DNA from: Mycolicibacterium vinylchloridicum
GTDB taxonomy: Bacteria > Actinomycetota > Actinomycetes > Mycobacteriales > Mycobacteriaceae
Assembly: GCF_013404075.1 (NCBI RefSeq)
Contig: NZ_JACBJQ010000034.1
Coordinates: forward strand, 1-60,525
DNA: 60,525 bases
Direction of reading: 5' to 3'
The stretch's first letter is position 1. Every line of letters starts with the position of its first letter. The notes below the pieces were generated by a model, which was not told where the DNA came from, searched no databases, and worked only from the letters and a program-made list of their open reading frames with translations. Shown piece after piece: positions 7,383 through 15,516 of this stretch. Both the position numbers and the translations under genes were made by a program.

Positions 7383-8584
7383 AGCACCCCCTTGGACTCG
7401 AGGTCGGCGATCTCCTCAGCCGGCAGGCCCAGCAGCTGGCCGTAGATCTCGTCGTTGTGCTGACCGGGCCGCGACGATCCCGCCGACCGGATGGTTCCCG
7501 GCGACTCGGACAGCACCGGCACCACGCCCGGTCCCTTGACGTTGCGGCCGATGCGCTCATCCCAGTGATCGGCGATCATCCCGCGCGACACCAGCTGCGG
7601 ATCGGTGACGACCTCGGCGACGGTGTTGATCGGCCCGCTGATGACACCAGCCGCGCTGAGGGTCTCGATGATATCGGCGGGCTCGCGAGCCGCGGCCCAG
7701 TCGCCGATGATCTTGTCCAACTCGTCCTGATTGCGGCCGCGCGCAACATGATTGACGAATCGGTCGTCATCGGCCAGCTCGGGTTGATCCATCGCCGCGC
7801 ACAGCCGCCGGAACACGGTGTCCTGGTTGGCGGCGATCACCACCCAACTGCCGTCGGCGCTGCGATAGATATTGGACGGGGCGATCCCTTCCAGCCGGGT
7901 GCCCGACGGCCCGCGGACCACACCGCCGACGTCGTAATCGGGGATCGTCGACTCCTGTACTGCCAGACAGGATTCGGTCAGGGCGGCGTCGACGATCTGG
8001 CCCTCGCCGGTGACGGTGCGGCGGTACAGCGCGGCCAGTGCGCCCTGGGCGGCGAACATGCCGGCCAGGCTGTCGCCGAGCGAGAGAGCCAGACGGGGCG
8101 GGGGCCCGCCGGGAAAGCCGTTCATGTGTCGCAGGCCGCTGGCCGCTTCGGCGACCGAGGCGTAGCCGGCCTTCTTGGCCTCCGGGCCGGTCTGGCCGTA
8201 GCCGGAGACCCGGACCAGGATGATCCCCCGATTGCGTTCGCGCAGAACGTCGTAACCGAGGCCCCACTTCTCCAGTGTGCCGGGCCGGAAGTTCTCGACG
8301 ATGATGTCGGACTTCTCGACCAGATCGAGGAACAGGTCGCGGCCGCGAGATTCCCGCAGGTTGAGGGTGACGGCTTTCTTGTTGCGCGCGTGCACCGTCC
8401 AGAAGAAGTGGTGACCGTCGAGTTCGGCCTGCCCCCAGGTGCGCAGCGGGTCGGGAGCGCCGGGCGGCTCGATCTTGATCACCTCGGCGCCCATATCGCC
8501 CAGCAGACGGCCGGCGAACGGTCCCGAGATCAGCGTGCCGACCTCGATCACCCGAATGCCGTCGAGAGGCCCGGTGGGGGTCAC
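7379..8584 (-). CDS. CaiB/BaiF family III CoA-transferase
   Basis: A 401-aa family III CoA-transferase. It starts VTPTGPLDGIRVIEVGTLISGPFAGRLLGDMGAEVIKIEPPGAPDPLR, the standard N-terminus, and later has NKKAVTLNLRESRGRDLFLDLVEKSDIIVENFRPGTLEKWGLGYD. Such enzymes move CoA between carboxylic acids such as succinate and a catabolic intermediate. GTG at 8584 follows the hydrolase stop by one base, and the longer frame to 8773 lies inside the hydrolase gene. In this operon it probably activates the acid left after ring opening and hydrolysis. Donor and acceptor are not predictable from sequence. Confidence 0.93.
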   Translation of the reverse strand: MTPTGPLDGIRVIEVGTLISGPFAGRLLGDMGAEVIKIEPPGAPDPLRTWGQAELDGHHFFWTVHARNKKAVTLNLRESRGRDLFLDLVEKSDIIVENFRPGTLEKWGLGYDVLRERNRGIILVRVSGYGQTGPEAKKAGYASVAEAASGLRHMNGFPGGPPPRLALSLGDSLAGMFAAQGALAALYRRTVTGEGQIVDAALTESCLAVQESTIPDYDVGGVVRGPSGTRLEGIAPSNIYRSADGSWVVIAANQDTVFRRLCAAMDQPELADDDRFVNHVARGRNQDELDKIIGDWAAAREPADIIETLSAAGVISGPINTVAEVVTDPQLVSRGMIADHWDERIGRNVKGPGVVPVLSESPGTIRSAGSSRPGQHNDEIYGQLLGLPAEEIADLESKGVL

Positions 8585-8585
8585 C

Positions 8586-9770
8586 TCAATCCGCCTTCGC
8601 GAAGTCGTGCCGAACCAGCCAGTCGGTGACGATGCCGACCGCTTGGCGCAGCGTCTCTTTCTGATCGGGCCCGGAGTAGTAGTGGTTGGCGCCGGGGATC
8701 TCGTGCATCTCCTTGTCGGGATGCCCGACCGCCTCGTACAGCCGGCGGGTGTGACTGGGTGTGCAGGCGTCATCGGCGAGGTTGCCGATCACCAGCGCGG
8801 GCACGGCGATGTCCGGGCCCGCCTTCACGGCGTCACCGTTGGCGTCGTCATAGCTCCACTGTGACAGCCAGCTGCGCAGCGTGCAGAACCTTGCCAGTCC
8901 GACCGGGCTCATGTTGACCACCTGCGGGTCACCGAGGTAGCAGGTGCCGGGGGCGCGTTCGTTGGGGTCGACGGTCGGGTCGAGCCAGCGCGGGTCGGCC
9001 ATGGTGCCGTGCACGACGAAACAGAACTCGTCGTCGGGTCGGCCGTTCGCCCTAAGTTCGGCCAGTTTCTCCTTGACCCACTTGGTGATCCGCCGGTTGC
9101 GGGCGATCTGCGCCTCGTGGTAGCGCGCCAGGAACTCGCTCGTGTAAGGCGGCTGGTTGGGGTTGTCCGGGTTGTACAGGTCGAGTTCGGGATCCCGCTT
9201 GGTCGGGTCGTTCTCGTCCAGGATCGAGGCGTCCATCCACTCGGTCATCGTGCCGTGCCTGCTGATGTGGGCGGCCAGCAACATGATGCCGTCGGCGGGC
9301 AGCAGACCGAGTTTGGTCAGATCGGGACCGTCGCCCGACGGGCTGGCGGTGATCGTCGGGTGCTGCGCCTGCTGCTGGTAGAACACCGACAACGACCCGC
9401 CCCCGCTCCAGCCGGCCAGCACCACCTTGGCGTAGCCCAGCCGGTTCTTGGCGTCCTTGATGCATTCGCCGAGATCCTCGACCACCTTCTCCATCAGCAG
9501 TGCGGAGTCGGTGCCGCGGAAGCGGCTGTTGCAGTAGATGACGTGATGACCCGCCCGCGCCAGTGCGTTGATCATCGGCAGGTAGGCGCCGCCGCCGATC
9601 GGGTGCATGAACACCAGCACGGTGTCTGACGGGGTGGTCGGCTTGAGCAGGTAGCTTTCCAGCACGACCAGCTCGGCTACCCCGCCGTACACGTCACGAA
9701 CAGCCGAATTGTTCTGGTAGGCAATAAGATACGGAATACGCTCGTAGGCCCGCTTGACTGGGGTGACCAT
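8586..9770 (-). CDS. Alpha/beta hydrolase in the dioxygenase-like operon
   Basis: A 394-aa alpha/beta hydrolase without signal peptide. VLVFMHPIGGGAYLPMINALARAG gives the oxyanion-hole region, KVVLAGWSGGGSLS the nucleophile elbow (Ser in G-W-S-G-G), LADDACTPSHTRRLYEAV the acidic residue and PGANHYYSGPDQ the His, so the triad appears complete. Its ATG overlaps the TGA of the preceding dioxygenase-like gene by one base (TGATG). It may hydrolyse a ring-cleavage product or an ester/lactone substrate, taking the place of the missing maleylacetoacetate isomerase and fumarylacetoacetase. That is inference; it does not resemble fumarylacetoacetase. Confidence 0.9.
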   Translation of the reverse strand: MVTPVKRAYERIPYLIAYQNNSAVRDVYGGVAELVVLESYLLKPTTPSDTVLVFMHPIGGGAYLPMINALARAGHHVIYCNSRFRGTDSALLMEKVVEDLGECIKDAKNRLGYAKVVLAGWSGGGSLSVFYQQQAQHPTITASPSGDGPDLTKLGLLPADGIMLLAAHISRHGTMTEWMDASILDENDPTKRDPELDLYNPDNPNQPPYTSEFLARYHEAQIARNRRITKWVKEKLAELRANGRPDDEFCFVVHGTMADPRWLDPTVDPNERAPGTCYLGDPQVVNMSPVGLARFCTLRSWLSQWSYDDANGDAVKAGPDIAVPALVIGNLADDACTPSHTRRLYEAVGHPDKEMHEIPGANHYYSGPDQKETLRQAVGIVTDWLVRHDFAKAD

Positions 9771-10921
9771 CAGTGCTGCCCCAGATCATTGGCCAGAACC
9801 TCCGGTGAGGGCACCAGTCTCCTTCGGGTGTCGACGGCGATCACCTGCCAATCAACGCTGCTGAAGTCGTCGAACTTGCGCCTGGCCCGTTCACGCGCCT
9901 TCTCGGGTGCACCATGGTGCACGCCCTGCGGCGCATGACTGATCAGCCCCGGCGGCATCGGGATGCCGTAGAGGGATCCGCCGTGGAAGAACGCGATCTC
10001 GTCGAAGTCGACGTTGCGGTGATACCAGGGCGTGCGTTCGGTCCCCGGAACGGATTCGGCCGGCTTGGGCAGGAAGTTGCAGACATAGACGCCGGTGGCC
10101 TCCATGAAGAGGTGGACCATCGGCGGCAGGTGCACGCTGTCGGATGTGATCACGTTGTAGTCGGCCACATTGAAGGTGAACGCATAGTTGTCGCCCCGCC
10201 AGCCCTCGACGTCGATCGGATTGTGCGGGTAGATCAAAGTCGTCGTCTCGACGCCGTCGATCGGCCGGTGATACAACCGCACCTCATATTCGCCGTCGTT
10301 GTGCGGGCCTTCGCCGTCGGCCGTCGGCTCCGGTTCGGGGATCACGGCCTGGGACGGGTCGAAGGGCCAGTGGCGCCCGAGCGGGCCGGCCGGGGGCACC
10401 CGGAACTCGTCGGTGGCCTCGATCATCAGCCAGGTGCTCTCCGCTGGGTTTGTCCCCGAGTCGCTACGCTCCAGCCCCGAGGAAGGCGTCTGCCGCCACG
10501 TGCAGGCCTTCGGGAGGTAGATCCAGTCCCCGGTGCGGTAGGAGAGTGGGCCGAACTCGGTTTCCAGGCGTCCGGTGCCCTGATGGACGAAGCAGAGCAG
10601 GTCGCCGTCGACATAACGGGCATAGAACGGCATGGCGGCCTCGCGCCGGCTCAGTGAGATGCGGCAATCGGGGTTGGAGAACAGCAACAGAGGCGCCCCG
10701 GCGGGGTCGGTCAGATCACCTGGTTTGAGCTCACTGGACAGCACGTCGAGCGGCCGCAACGGGCCGGTGGCCCGAAATGTGGTCGGATCGTTGCGCCGAT
10801 AGATGTTGGCGGTCCGGCCGGTGAATCCACCCCGGCCCAGCTCGTCGTCCTTGAGGCCGTCGAGGTCAGCGTGCAGGCGCCGTGGGGTCGTGCCTTTACG
10901 CAGGTGAGTGAAGGATTCCAT
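9770..10921 (-). CDS. Homogentisate 1,2-dioxygenase-like cupin dioxygenase
   Basis: A 383-aa double cupin related to HgmA. Typical stretches are RRNDPTTFRATGPLRPLDVLSS at 42-63, DGDLLCFVHQGTGRLETEFGPLSYRTGDWIYLP at 105-137 and the C-terminal Y-H-R-N near 300. The iron ligands of HgmA (from memory His335, Glu341, His371 in the human enzyme) align with H301, D307 and H335 or H336, so the Glu ligand appears to be Asp. The start is ATG at 10921 with GGGAG upstream. It is the first gene of an operon with a hydrolase, CoA-transferase and HMG-CoA-lyase-like gene, and no maiA or fahA. A substrate other than homogentisate is likely. Confidence 0.87.
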   Translation of the reverse strand: MESFTHLRKGTTPRRLHADLDGLKDDELGRGGFTGRTANIYRRNDPTTFRATGPLRPLDVLSSELKPGDLTDPAGAPLLLFSNPDCRISLSRREAAMPFYARYVDGDLLCFVHQGTGRLETEFGPLSYRTGDWIYLPKACTWRQTPSSGLERSDSGTNPAESTWLMIEATDEFRVPPAGPLGRHWPFDPSQAVIPEPEPTADGEGPHNDGEYEVRLYHRPIDGVETTTLIYPHNPIDVEGWRGDNYAFTFNVADYNVITSDSVHLPPMVHLFMEATGVYVCNFLPKPAESVPGTERTPWYHRNVDFDEIAFFHGGSLYGIPMPPGLISHAPQGVHHGAPEKARERARRKFDDFSSVDWQVIAVDTRRRLVPSPEVLANDLGQH

Positions 10922-10959
10922 GACATCTCCCAAGATCAGCATCGAGGTACTGGCGGGCG

Positions 10960-10983
10960 AAAACTAAAAGTGACATTAGTTTT
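10960..10983. promoter_or_regulatory. Candidate TetR operator, copy 2
   Basis: AAAACTAA, eight bases, then TTAGTTTT: perfect 8-bp arms, or 9-bp arms when the flanking G at 10959 and C at 10984 are counted. It lies 39 bp upstream of the dioxygenase-like gene (start 10921) and 128 bp from the divergent antigen 85 gene. It matches the site at 5016-5039 in 19 of 24 positions, which suggests one regulator binds both. The direct tests are DNA binding and a genome motif scan. Confidence 0.65.
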
Positions 10984-11111
10984 CCTTCCGCCCACTGACA
11001 AGGCCTGAAGCACCAAGGTGTAACGTGGCGGACTTTCACAGGTTCGAGACGACATGTTTTACTCAACTCTGCAATCCGACTACCGGGGTCCATAGAAAGC
11101 TGGGTGGATTT

Positions 11112-12104
11112 GTGACTTCCTTGTTCGACAAGGTGCGCGGATGGTCGCGCCGATTCGCGGTCGCCGCAGTCGTGACGGCGGCCCTTCCGGGCCTGATCGG
11201 CTTGGTCGGCGGTACCGCGACGGCGGGCGCGTTCTCGCGCCCAGGCCTGCCCGTGGAGTACCTGATGGTTCCGTCGCCCTCGATGGGCCACGACATCAAG
11301 ATCCAGTTCCAGAGCGGCGGCCCGAACTCTCCTGCGGTCTACCTGCTCGACGGTCTGCGTGCCCAGGACGACTTCAACGGCTGGGACATCAACACCCAGG
11401 CCTTCGAGTGGTACTACCAGTCCGGTCTGTCGATCATCATGCCGGTCGGCGGACAGTCGAGCTTCTACGCCGACTGGTACTCGCCGGCGTGCAGCAAGAC
11501 CGGTTGCCAGACCTACAAGTGGGAGACCTTCCTGACGAGCGAGCTGCCGCAGTGGCTGTCCGCCAACCGGGACGTCAAGCCCACCGGCAGCGCGGCGATC
11601 GGTCTGTCGATGGCCGGCTCGGCCTCGCTGATCCTGTCGGTGTACCACCCGCAGCAGTTCATCTACGCCGGTTCGATGTCCGGCTTCCTCAACCCGTCCG
11701 AGGGTTCGTGGCCGTTCCTGATCAACCTGTCCATGGGTGACGCCGGCGGCTTCAAGGCCAACGACATGTGGGGCCCGACGCAGGACCCGAACAGCGGCTG
11801 GAAGCGCAACGACCCGATGGTGCAGATTCCTACGATCGTCGCCAACGGAACCCGCATCTGGATCTACTGCGGAAACGGCCAGCCCAACGAGCTCGGTGGT
11901 GGCGACCTGCCTGCCACCTTCCTCGAGGGTCTGACCATTCGCACCAACGAGACCTTCCGCGACAACTACATTGCCGCAGGCGGTAAGAACGGTGTGTTCA
12001 ACTTCCCCAACAACGGCACCCACAACTGGGCCTACTGGGGTCGCGAGCTTCAGGCGATGAAGCCCGATCTCATCAGCCACCTGGGAGCCACTCCGCAGTC
12101 CTGA
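11112..12104 (+). CDS. Antigen 85 complex mycolyltransferase (secreted)
   Basis: A 330-aa antigen 85 protein, which transfers mycolates between trehalose monomycolates or to arabinogalactan. GTG at 11112 gives a Sec signal peptide (FAVAAVVTAALPGLIGLVGG...ATAGA) cut before FSRPGLPVEYLMV, the family's mature N-terminus. The catalytic triad region is visible: G-L-S-M-A-G nucleophile elbow, F-L-E-G-L Glu and N-G-T-H-N-W His. The protein mixes subtype features. The C-S-K-T-G-C cysteine pair is as in 85A/85B, whereas GFLNPSEG, NDPMVQIP and RTNETFRD resemble 85C. I therefore give no fbp letter. It is followed by a strong terminator. Confidence 0.95.
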   Translation: MTSLFDKVRGWSRRFAVAAVVTAALPGLIGLVGGTATAGAFSRPGLPVEYLMVPSPSMGHDIKIQFQSGGPNSPAVYLLDGLRAQDDFNGWDINTQAFEWYYQSGLSIIMPVGGQSSFYADWYSPACSKTGCQTYKWETFLTSELPQWLSANRDVKPTGSAAIGLSMAGSASLILSVYHPQQFIYAGSMSGFLNPSEGSWPFLINLSMGDAGGFKANDMWGPTQDPNSGWKRNDPMVQIPTIVANGTRIWIYCGNGQPNELGGGDLPATFLEGLTIRTNETFRDNYIAAGGKNGVFNFPNNGTHNWAYWGRELQAMKPDLISHLGATPQS

Positions 12105-12113
12105 CGTAGCAGT

Positions 12114-12157
12114 CAACAAAGCGGGCCACCGGTGAAAACCGGTGGCCCGCTTTGTTG
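12114..12157. terminator. Bidirectional intrinsic terminator
   Basis: A perfect 20-bp inverted repeat (12114-12133 with 12138-12157) around a GAAA loop. It lies between the stop of the antigen 85 gene (12104) and the convergent reductase gene (stop at 12164). The stem runs from CAACAAAG at the base to ACCGGT at the tip, so either strand ends in a short T-containing tail (CTTTGTTG). It can serve both genes. Confidence 0.9.
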
Positions 12158-12163
12158 TTGTGC

Positions 12164-13162
12164 TCAGAACCCGCCGGCGACTCGCACCACCGCGCGGCCC
12201 GAGTACTTGCCCGCCCGCACCTGGTCGATCACCGCGAGCACATCCTTGACATCGACCTCGTGGGTGACGTCGTCGAGGTGGCGTGGCTTCAGCCGGCCAC
12301 CCAGGCGCTCCCACAGCGCGCGGCGCGGGGCGATCGGCAACTGCACCGAGTCGATGCCCAGCAGCGAGACACCCCGCAGGATGAACGGCATCACCGTCGT
12401 ACTGAGACCAGGGCCGCCGGTCAGCCCGCTGGCCGCCACGGCCCCGCCGTACTTCAGCGTGCTGATGACGTCGGCCAGCGTGGCCCCGCCGACGCAGTCC
12501 ACCGCACCGGCCCAGCGCGTCTTGCCCAGCGGGCGCGGTGTGGCGTCGGGATCCTCGGGCAGGCGGCCGATGACGTCGGCGGCCCCGAGGACTCTGAGAT
12601 GCTGCGCGGCTTCGGCCTTGCCGGTGGAGGCCACCACCTCGTAGCCGGCCGCGGCGAGGATGTCGACGCTGACCGATCCGACCCCGCCGGTCGCTCCCGT
12701 CACCACAATCGGACCGTCCTGCGGCGTGATGCCATGGGAGATCAGCGCTTCGACGCTCATCGCGGCGGTGAAGCCGGCGGTCCCGATCGCCGCGCCTTCG
12801 CGCGGGGTCAGCGAGCCCAGCGCGACGACGTGTTCGGCGGGCAGCCGGATGTACTCGGCGTAGCCGCCGTGGTGGCCGGTGCCAATCGCGTAGCCGTGCG
12901 CCAGAACCTGTTCTCCCACAGCGAATTCCGGAGACCGAGACTCCACCACCTCGCCGGTGAGATCGATGCCGGGCACGATCGGATAGTCCCGAACGACACC
13001 GCCGCGCGGGGTCAGTGCGAGAGCGTCCTTGTAGTTGACGCTGGAATAGGCCACGCGAATCGTGACATCGCCCGGCGGAAGTTCAGCGGCGTCGAGCGTC
13101 TCGATCGAAGCGGTGACCTTGTCGCCGTCTTGGCGGGCTAGCAGTGCCTTGAAGGAATCCAT
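12164..13162 (-). CDS. AcuI/YhdH-type medium-chain reductase (acrylyl-CoA reductase family)
   Basis: A 332-aa zinc-free medium-chain dehydrogenase/reductase. YSSVNYKDALALT at the N-terminus, PIVPGIDLTGEVVES, and the NADP-binding VTGATGGVGSVSVDIL are typical of the YhdH/AcuI group, NADPH-dependent acrylyl-CoA or quinone reductases. ATG at 13162 (MDSFKALLAR) is preferred over a TTG two codons upstream. It is a single gene, convergent with antigen 85 and 29 bp from the tetR next door on the same strand, so it may follow that gene in one transcript. Physiological substrate unknown. Confidence 0.9.
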   Translation of the reverse strand: MDSFKALLARQDGDKVTASIETLDAAELPPGDVTIRVAYSSVNYKDALALTPRGGVVRDYPIVPGIDLTGEVVESRSPEFAVGEQVLAHGYAIGTGHHGGYAEYIRLPAEHVVALGSLTPREGAAIGTAGFTAAMSVEALISHGITPQDGPIVVTGATGGVGSVSVDILAAAGYEVVASTGKAEAAQHLRVLGAADVIGRLPEDPDATPRPLGKTRWAGAVDCVGGATLADVISTLKYGGAVAASGLTGGPGLSTTVMPFILRGVSLLGIDSVQLPIAPRRALWERLGGRLKPRHLDDVTHEVDVKDVLAVIDQVRAGKYSGRAVVRVAGGF

Positions 13163-13191
13163 AGCCAAGACGGTAGCGGCCCCGCTCCGGG

Positions 13192-13785
13192 CTACCCTCG
13201 GGTCGCCTCATAGCCGGTCGTGAACCACCGGACCGTGCGTTCGATGGTGGGCAGGATGTCGGTGATGGCGATCTCGCCGGCGGCGAAGCGGCCCGACAAT
13301 CCGAACACCAAGGTGGCCAATACGGTGTCGAGGTCGGCGACGAAGTTCTCGTCGACGCCGTCGAGCACCTCCATCGCGGCGGGGATGACCATGTCGAGGC
13401 CACGGTTCAAGACAAGTTCGCGTCCGGTGGACGACCGCGAGCGGTAGTAGGCCTTGAGCATTTCGGGGTGCCGCTCCCACGGCTCGAAGATGGTGCCGAA
13501 GAGGCGCATCAACCCGTCGTAGACCGACTCGTCGGGCGCATGGTGTTGACGTGAAAGGCCCGCATAGCGGTGCTCGTCCATCCAGGACTCGAGCGCGGCG
13601 AGGATCAGGTGGTCCCGGGTGGGGTACCGCTTGTAGATCGTGGCCAGCGACGTGCGCGACCGCCGGGCGACTTCGCGCAGCTGAACCGCGTCGTAGCCCT
13701 CGCTTTCCAGGATGTCGACGACGATGTCCAAGATCCGATCGCGGGAGTCGACCGCGGTACCGGTTGTCGTCTCGACGTTGTCCAC
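13192..13785 (-). CDS. TetR family regulator of the mycofactocin SDR operon
   Basis: A 197-aa TetR protein. The DNA-binding domain is SRDRILDIVVDILESEGYDAVQLREVARRSRTSLATIYKRYPTRDHLI, with the recognition helix around SLATIYKRYP. It starts at a GTG (13785). The gene is divergent from an SDR - SDR - CMD - ALDH operon, and the 80-bp gap contains two identical-spacing palindromes (13806-13842). This is the standard layout for an autoregulated TetR repressor of the divergent operon. The ligand domain has no recognised specificity. Confidence 0.92.
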   Translation of the reverse strand: MDNVETTTGTAVDSRDRILDIVVDILESEGYDAVQLREVARRSRTSLATIYKRYPTRDHLILAALESWMDEHRYAGLSRQHHAPDESVYDGLMRLFGTIFEPWERHPEMLKAYYRSRSSTGRELVLNRGLDMVIPAAMEVLDGVDENFVADLDTVLATLVFGLSGRFAAGEIAITDILPTIERTVRWFTTGYEATRG

Positions 13786-13805
13786 GAATGCCCTTGCCCT
13801 CGGTG

Positions 13806-13842
13806 AGTAACGCGGTTACTGTACCTCAGTAACACGGTTACT
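13806..13842. promoter_or_regulatory. Tandem TetR operator AGTAAC-N3-GTTACT
   Basis: Two copies of AGTAAC-N3-GTTACT (13806-13820 with GCG, 13828-13842 with ACG), each a perfect palindrome, with centres 22 bp apart, about two helical turns. They fill the gap between the divergent tetR (13785) and SDR gene (13866). Two dimers could bind on one face of the helix, as in cooperative TetR operators. Binding is inferred. Confidence 0.75.
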
Positions 13843-13865
13843 GCACGCAGGCGAAGGCGGGACAC

Positions 13866-14696
13866 ATGGGCTCTCTGGACGGCAAGGTCGCGTTCATCAC
13901 CGGAGTTGCGCGCGGTCAGGGCCGAAGTCACGCCGTTCGGCTGGCCGCCGCCGGCGCCGACATCATCGGGGTGGACATCTGCGCGGACATCGCCTCCAAC
14001 GGTTATCCGATGGCCAGCCGTGCCGAGCTGGACGAAACCGTCGAACTCGTGGAGGCCAAGGGCGGCAAGATGGTGGCCTCGGTCGCCGATGTCCGTGACT
14101 TCCACGCGGTGAAGGCCGCTCTGGACAGCGGGGTCGAGCACTTTGGCCGTCTCGACATCGTGTGTGCCAACGCCGGCATCGCCGCCATGGCCTTCCGCGA
14201 GCTGACGATCGACGAAGAGCTCGAGCAGTGGAACGACGTCCTGGGCGTGAACCTCGTCGGCGCATTCCACACCGCCAAGGCCGCGATCCCGCACCTGATC
14301 GCCGGCGGACGCGGCGGGTCGATCGTCTTCACCAGCTCGACGGCGGGGCTGCGCGGATTCGGCGGGCTGCAAGGCGGCGGGCTGGGCTACGCGGCGTCCA
14401 AACACGGCCTGGTCGGCTTGATGCGGACGCTGGCGAATGCGCTTGCCTCGGAGAGCATTCGGGTCAACACCGTGCACCCGACAGCAGTGCGCACCATGAT
14501 GGCCGTCAACCCCGCGATGGTCGCCTTCCTGGAGAACTATCCCGGCGGCGGTCCGCACCTGCAGAACCCGATGCCGGTCGACATGCTCGAACCCGAGGAC
14601 ATCAGCGCCGCGATCGCATATCTGGTCAGCGACGAAGCCAGATTCGTCACCGGGGTGACGTTCCCGGTCGACGCCGGCTTCTGCAACAAGCTCTAG
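13866..14696 (+). CDS. Mycofactocin-coupled SDR oxidoreductase
   Basis: A 276-aa short-chain dehydrogenase. GKVAFITGVARGQGRSHAVRLAAAGADIIGVDIC is the Rossmann start. It is followed by the long insertion after strand 2 (residues about 38-62, ASNGYPMASRAELDETVELVE), the mark of the mycofactocin-dependent SDR group (TIGR03971 type), in which bound NAD is not exchanged and mycofactocin accepts the electrons. The active site is S-S...Y-A-A-S-K-H. It is first in an operon with another SDR, a CMD-like protein and an aldehyde dehydrogenase, suggesting oxidation of an alcohol to aldehyde/ketone and then acid. No mycofactocin biosynthesis gene lies in the window. Confidence 0.92.
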   Translation: MGSLDGKVAFITGVARGQGRSHAVRLAAAGADIIGVDICADIASNGYPMASRAELDETVELVEAKGGKMVASVADVRDFHAVKAALDSGVEHFGRLDIVCANAGIAAMAFRELTIDEELEQWNDVLGVNLVGAFHTAKAAIPHLIAGGRGGSIVFTSSTAGLRGFGGLQGGGLGYAASKHGLVGLMRTLANALASESIRVNTVHPTAVRTMMAVNPAMVAFLENYPGGGPHLQNPMPVDMLEPEDISAAIAYLVSDEARFVTGVTFPVDAGFCNKL

Positions 14697-14703
14697 GAGA
14701 GAC

Positions 14704-15516
14704 ATGACGCAACCGACGGGGCGAGTGGCCGGCAAGCGGGTCCTGATCACCGGGGCCGCCCGGGGTATGGGCCGTAGCCACGCCGTGCGGCTGGCCGAAG
14801 AAGGCGCCGACCTGATCCTGGTGGACATCTGCGAATCGCTGCCGGAGGTGGAGTATCCGCTGGCGACGCGCGAAGAGCTCGACGAGACGGTCGCCCTGGT
14901 GGAAAAGCACGGCCGGCGCGCGGTGAGGTATGTCGTGGACGTCCGCGACGCCACAGCCCTGGCCGAGGCGGTGAACTATGGCGTCGAGCAACTCGGCGGC
15001 CTGGATGCGGCCGTGTCCAATGCGGGGGTACTCACGGTGGGGGCGTGGGACGCCACGACCCCCGAGCAGTGGCGAACAGTGTTGGACGTCAATCTTATTG
15101 GCACGTGGAACACCTGCGCCGCGGCCCTGCCGCACCTCGTCACCCACGGCGGGAGCCTGGTCAACATCAGCTCGGCGGCCGGACTGAAGGGCACGCCGCT
15201 GCATCTGCCCTACACGGCGGCCAAACACGGTGTCGTCGGGCTGAGTCGAGCGCTGGCCAATGAGCTTGGCGCGGTGAATGTTCGGGTCAACACGGTACAC
15301 CCGACCGGTGTCGAGACGGGCATGCGGCCCGAGTCGTTGCACAAAGTGCTCGGTGAGGGCCGGCCTGATCTCGTGCCGATCTTCCTCAACGCGCTGCCCG
15401 TCGTGATGGTCGATGCGGTCGACATCAGCAATGCGGTGCTCTACCTGATCTCCGACGAATCCCGCTACGTGACAGGCACCGAACTCAAGGTCGACGCGGG
15501 CGTCACCATCCGATGA
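14704..15516 (+). CDS. Second mycofactocin-coupled SDR oxidoreductase
   Basis: A 270-aa SDR of the same mycofactocin group: VAGKRVLITGAARGMGRSHAVRLAEEGADLILVDIC, the insertion ESLPEVEYPLATREELDETVALVE, the active-site Ser-Ser and YTAAKHGVVGL. It starts 7 bp after the previous SDR, with AGGAGAG before the ATG. It ends inside the start of the CMD-like gene (ATGA overlap), so it is part of the same transcript. Having two paralogous SDRs suggests two successive alcohol oxidations or two stereoisomers. This is inference from duplication. Confidence 0.92.
   Translation: MTQPTGRVAGKRVLITGAARGMGRSHAVRLAEEGADLILVDICESLPEVEYPLATREELDETVALVEKHGRRAVRYVVDVRDATALAEAVNYGVEQLGGLDAAVSNAGVLTVGAWDATTPEQWRTVLDVNLIGTWNTCAAALPHLVTHGGSLVNISSAAGLKGTPLHLPYTAAKHGVVGLSRALANELGAVNVRVNTVHPTGVETGMRPESLHKVLGEGRPDLVPIFLNALPVVMVDAVDISNAVLYLISDESRYVTGTELKVDAGVTIR

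Noticed and set aside
10896..12314. 472-codon minus-strand frame opposite antigen 85
   Set aside because: Shadow frame. It runs through the terminator and the divergent promoter and is rich in Arg/Val/Gly without motifs.
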